Origin: Deltaproteobacteria bacterium
GTDB taxonomy: Bacteria; Myxococcota; Kuafuiibacteriia; Kuafuiibacteriales; Kuafuiibacteriaceae
Length of the DNA stretch: 64,000 nucleotides
Assembly (NCBI GenBank): GCA_016713425.1
Contig: JADJPE010000005.1
Coordinates: 2,976,001 to 3,040,000 of the forward strand
Direction of reading: 5' to 3'
The translations under genes and the position numbers were made by a program. A model generated the notes under the pieces. It saw only the letters and a program-made list of their open reading frames with translations, was not told where the DNA came from and did not search any database. Numbering within the stretch: the stretch's first letter is position 1; every line of letters begins with the position of its first letter. Positions 63,819 to 64,000 of this stretch are shown in pieces.

Positions 63819-64000
63819 TGAAATAAACGCGGTTGTGGGGGCCCAATGAGGTGCACGATCCGAGTCTCGAAGCGCTGCGAACCGTCGCACCGGGTCCTTC
63901 TCGACCGGCTGCAGGACCTCGGTCGCCGGCGACGGAGCCTCCGATTCCCGAGAGCCTCTCGCTACTCCTCGTGCGGGGGCGTGGTTGAATCCGCGGCAGC
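63819..64000. other. Right edge, no confident gene
   Basis: A short frame reading VHDPSLEALRTVAPGPSRPAAGPRSPATEPPIPESLSLLLVRGRG ends with TGA near 63,986 and has protein-like composition, but no start or homolog can be seen. The native high-GC style returns here. Confidence 0.3.

Overview
The window is high-GC DNA whose gene content suggests a predatory or social Deltaproteobacterium-like lineage (Myxococcota or a close relative). The signs are a Ser/Thr kinase fused to PEGA domains, further PEGA, TPR and low-complexity proteins, several probable lipoproteins, many outer-membrane barrels, and in-frame microsatellites in numerous genes. This assignment is inference from gene style; there is no rRNA or tRNA in the window to confirm it.

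The left part (1-44,978) is ordinary and densely coded. It starts with a tightly overlapping trio: the end of an unknown gene, a FliK/YscP-like C-terminal domain protein and a CPBP membrane protease. Next come hemL, a PEGA-domain kinase divergent from a 1300-residue TPR membrane protein, and a fusion of a cyclic-nucleotide-binding domain, four Fe-S motifs and a membrane domain. A MacAB-like transporter set follows, with its ATPase divergent from its permease and adaptor, then glycosyltransferase-type genes. A minus-strand run reads vWA-like lipoprotein, S41 protease, GAF/HD-GYP protein, PEGA protein, groES, groEL. From 31.6 to 40.3 kb a plus-strand operon encodes a LolD-like ATPase, two FtsX-type permeases, a LolA-fold protein, an outer-membrane barrel and a POTRA/Omp85-like barrel. 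Together these look like a trans-envelope lipid or lipoprotein export route. A subtilisin-like lipoprotein protease closes the region.

The right part (about 45-64 kb) is a transposon island with nested insertions that can be read base by base. A 3,845-bp IS21-like element (45,160-49,004) carries istA and istB plus a ParB-like gene and a small zinc-finger gene. It has about 50-bp imperfect terminal inverted repeats and a 7-bp target duplication, and sits inside the 3' remnant of an IS91-like element. Two further 1,984-bp copies of that IS91-like element lie at 55,921-57,904 and 58,621-63,696. The second is interrupted by a complete 3,084-bp IS66-family element with 17-bp perfect inverted repeats, an 8-bp target duplication and a passenger gene. 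Between 49.0 and 51.9 kb are decayed IS21, IS91-like and IS3-type fragments and a frameshifted DUF1963-like gene.

The genes flanking the IS91-like copies (pnuC-nadR, a glnD 3' fragment, and an AT-rich stretch with the start of a small gene) look gammaproteobacterial rather than native. Either they were acquired with the IS91-like elements or the contig is a chimera joined at repeats; the sequence alone cannot decide.
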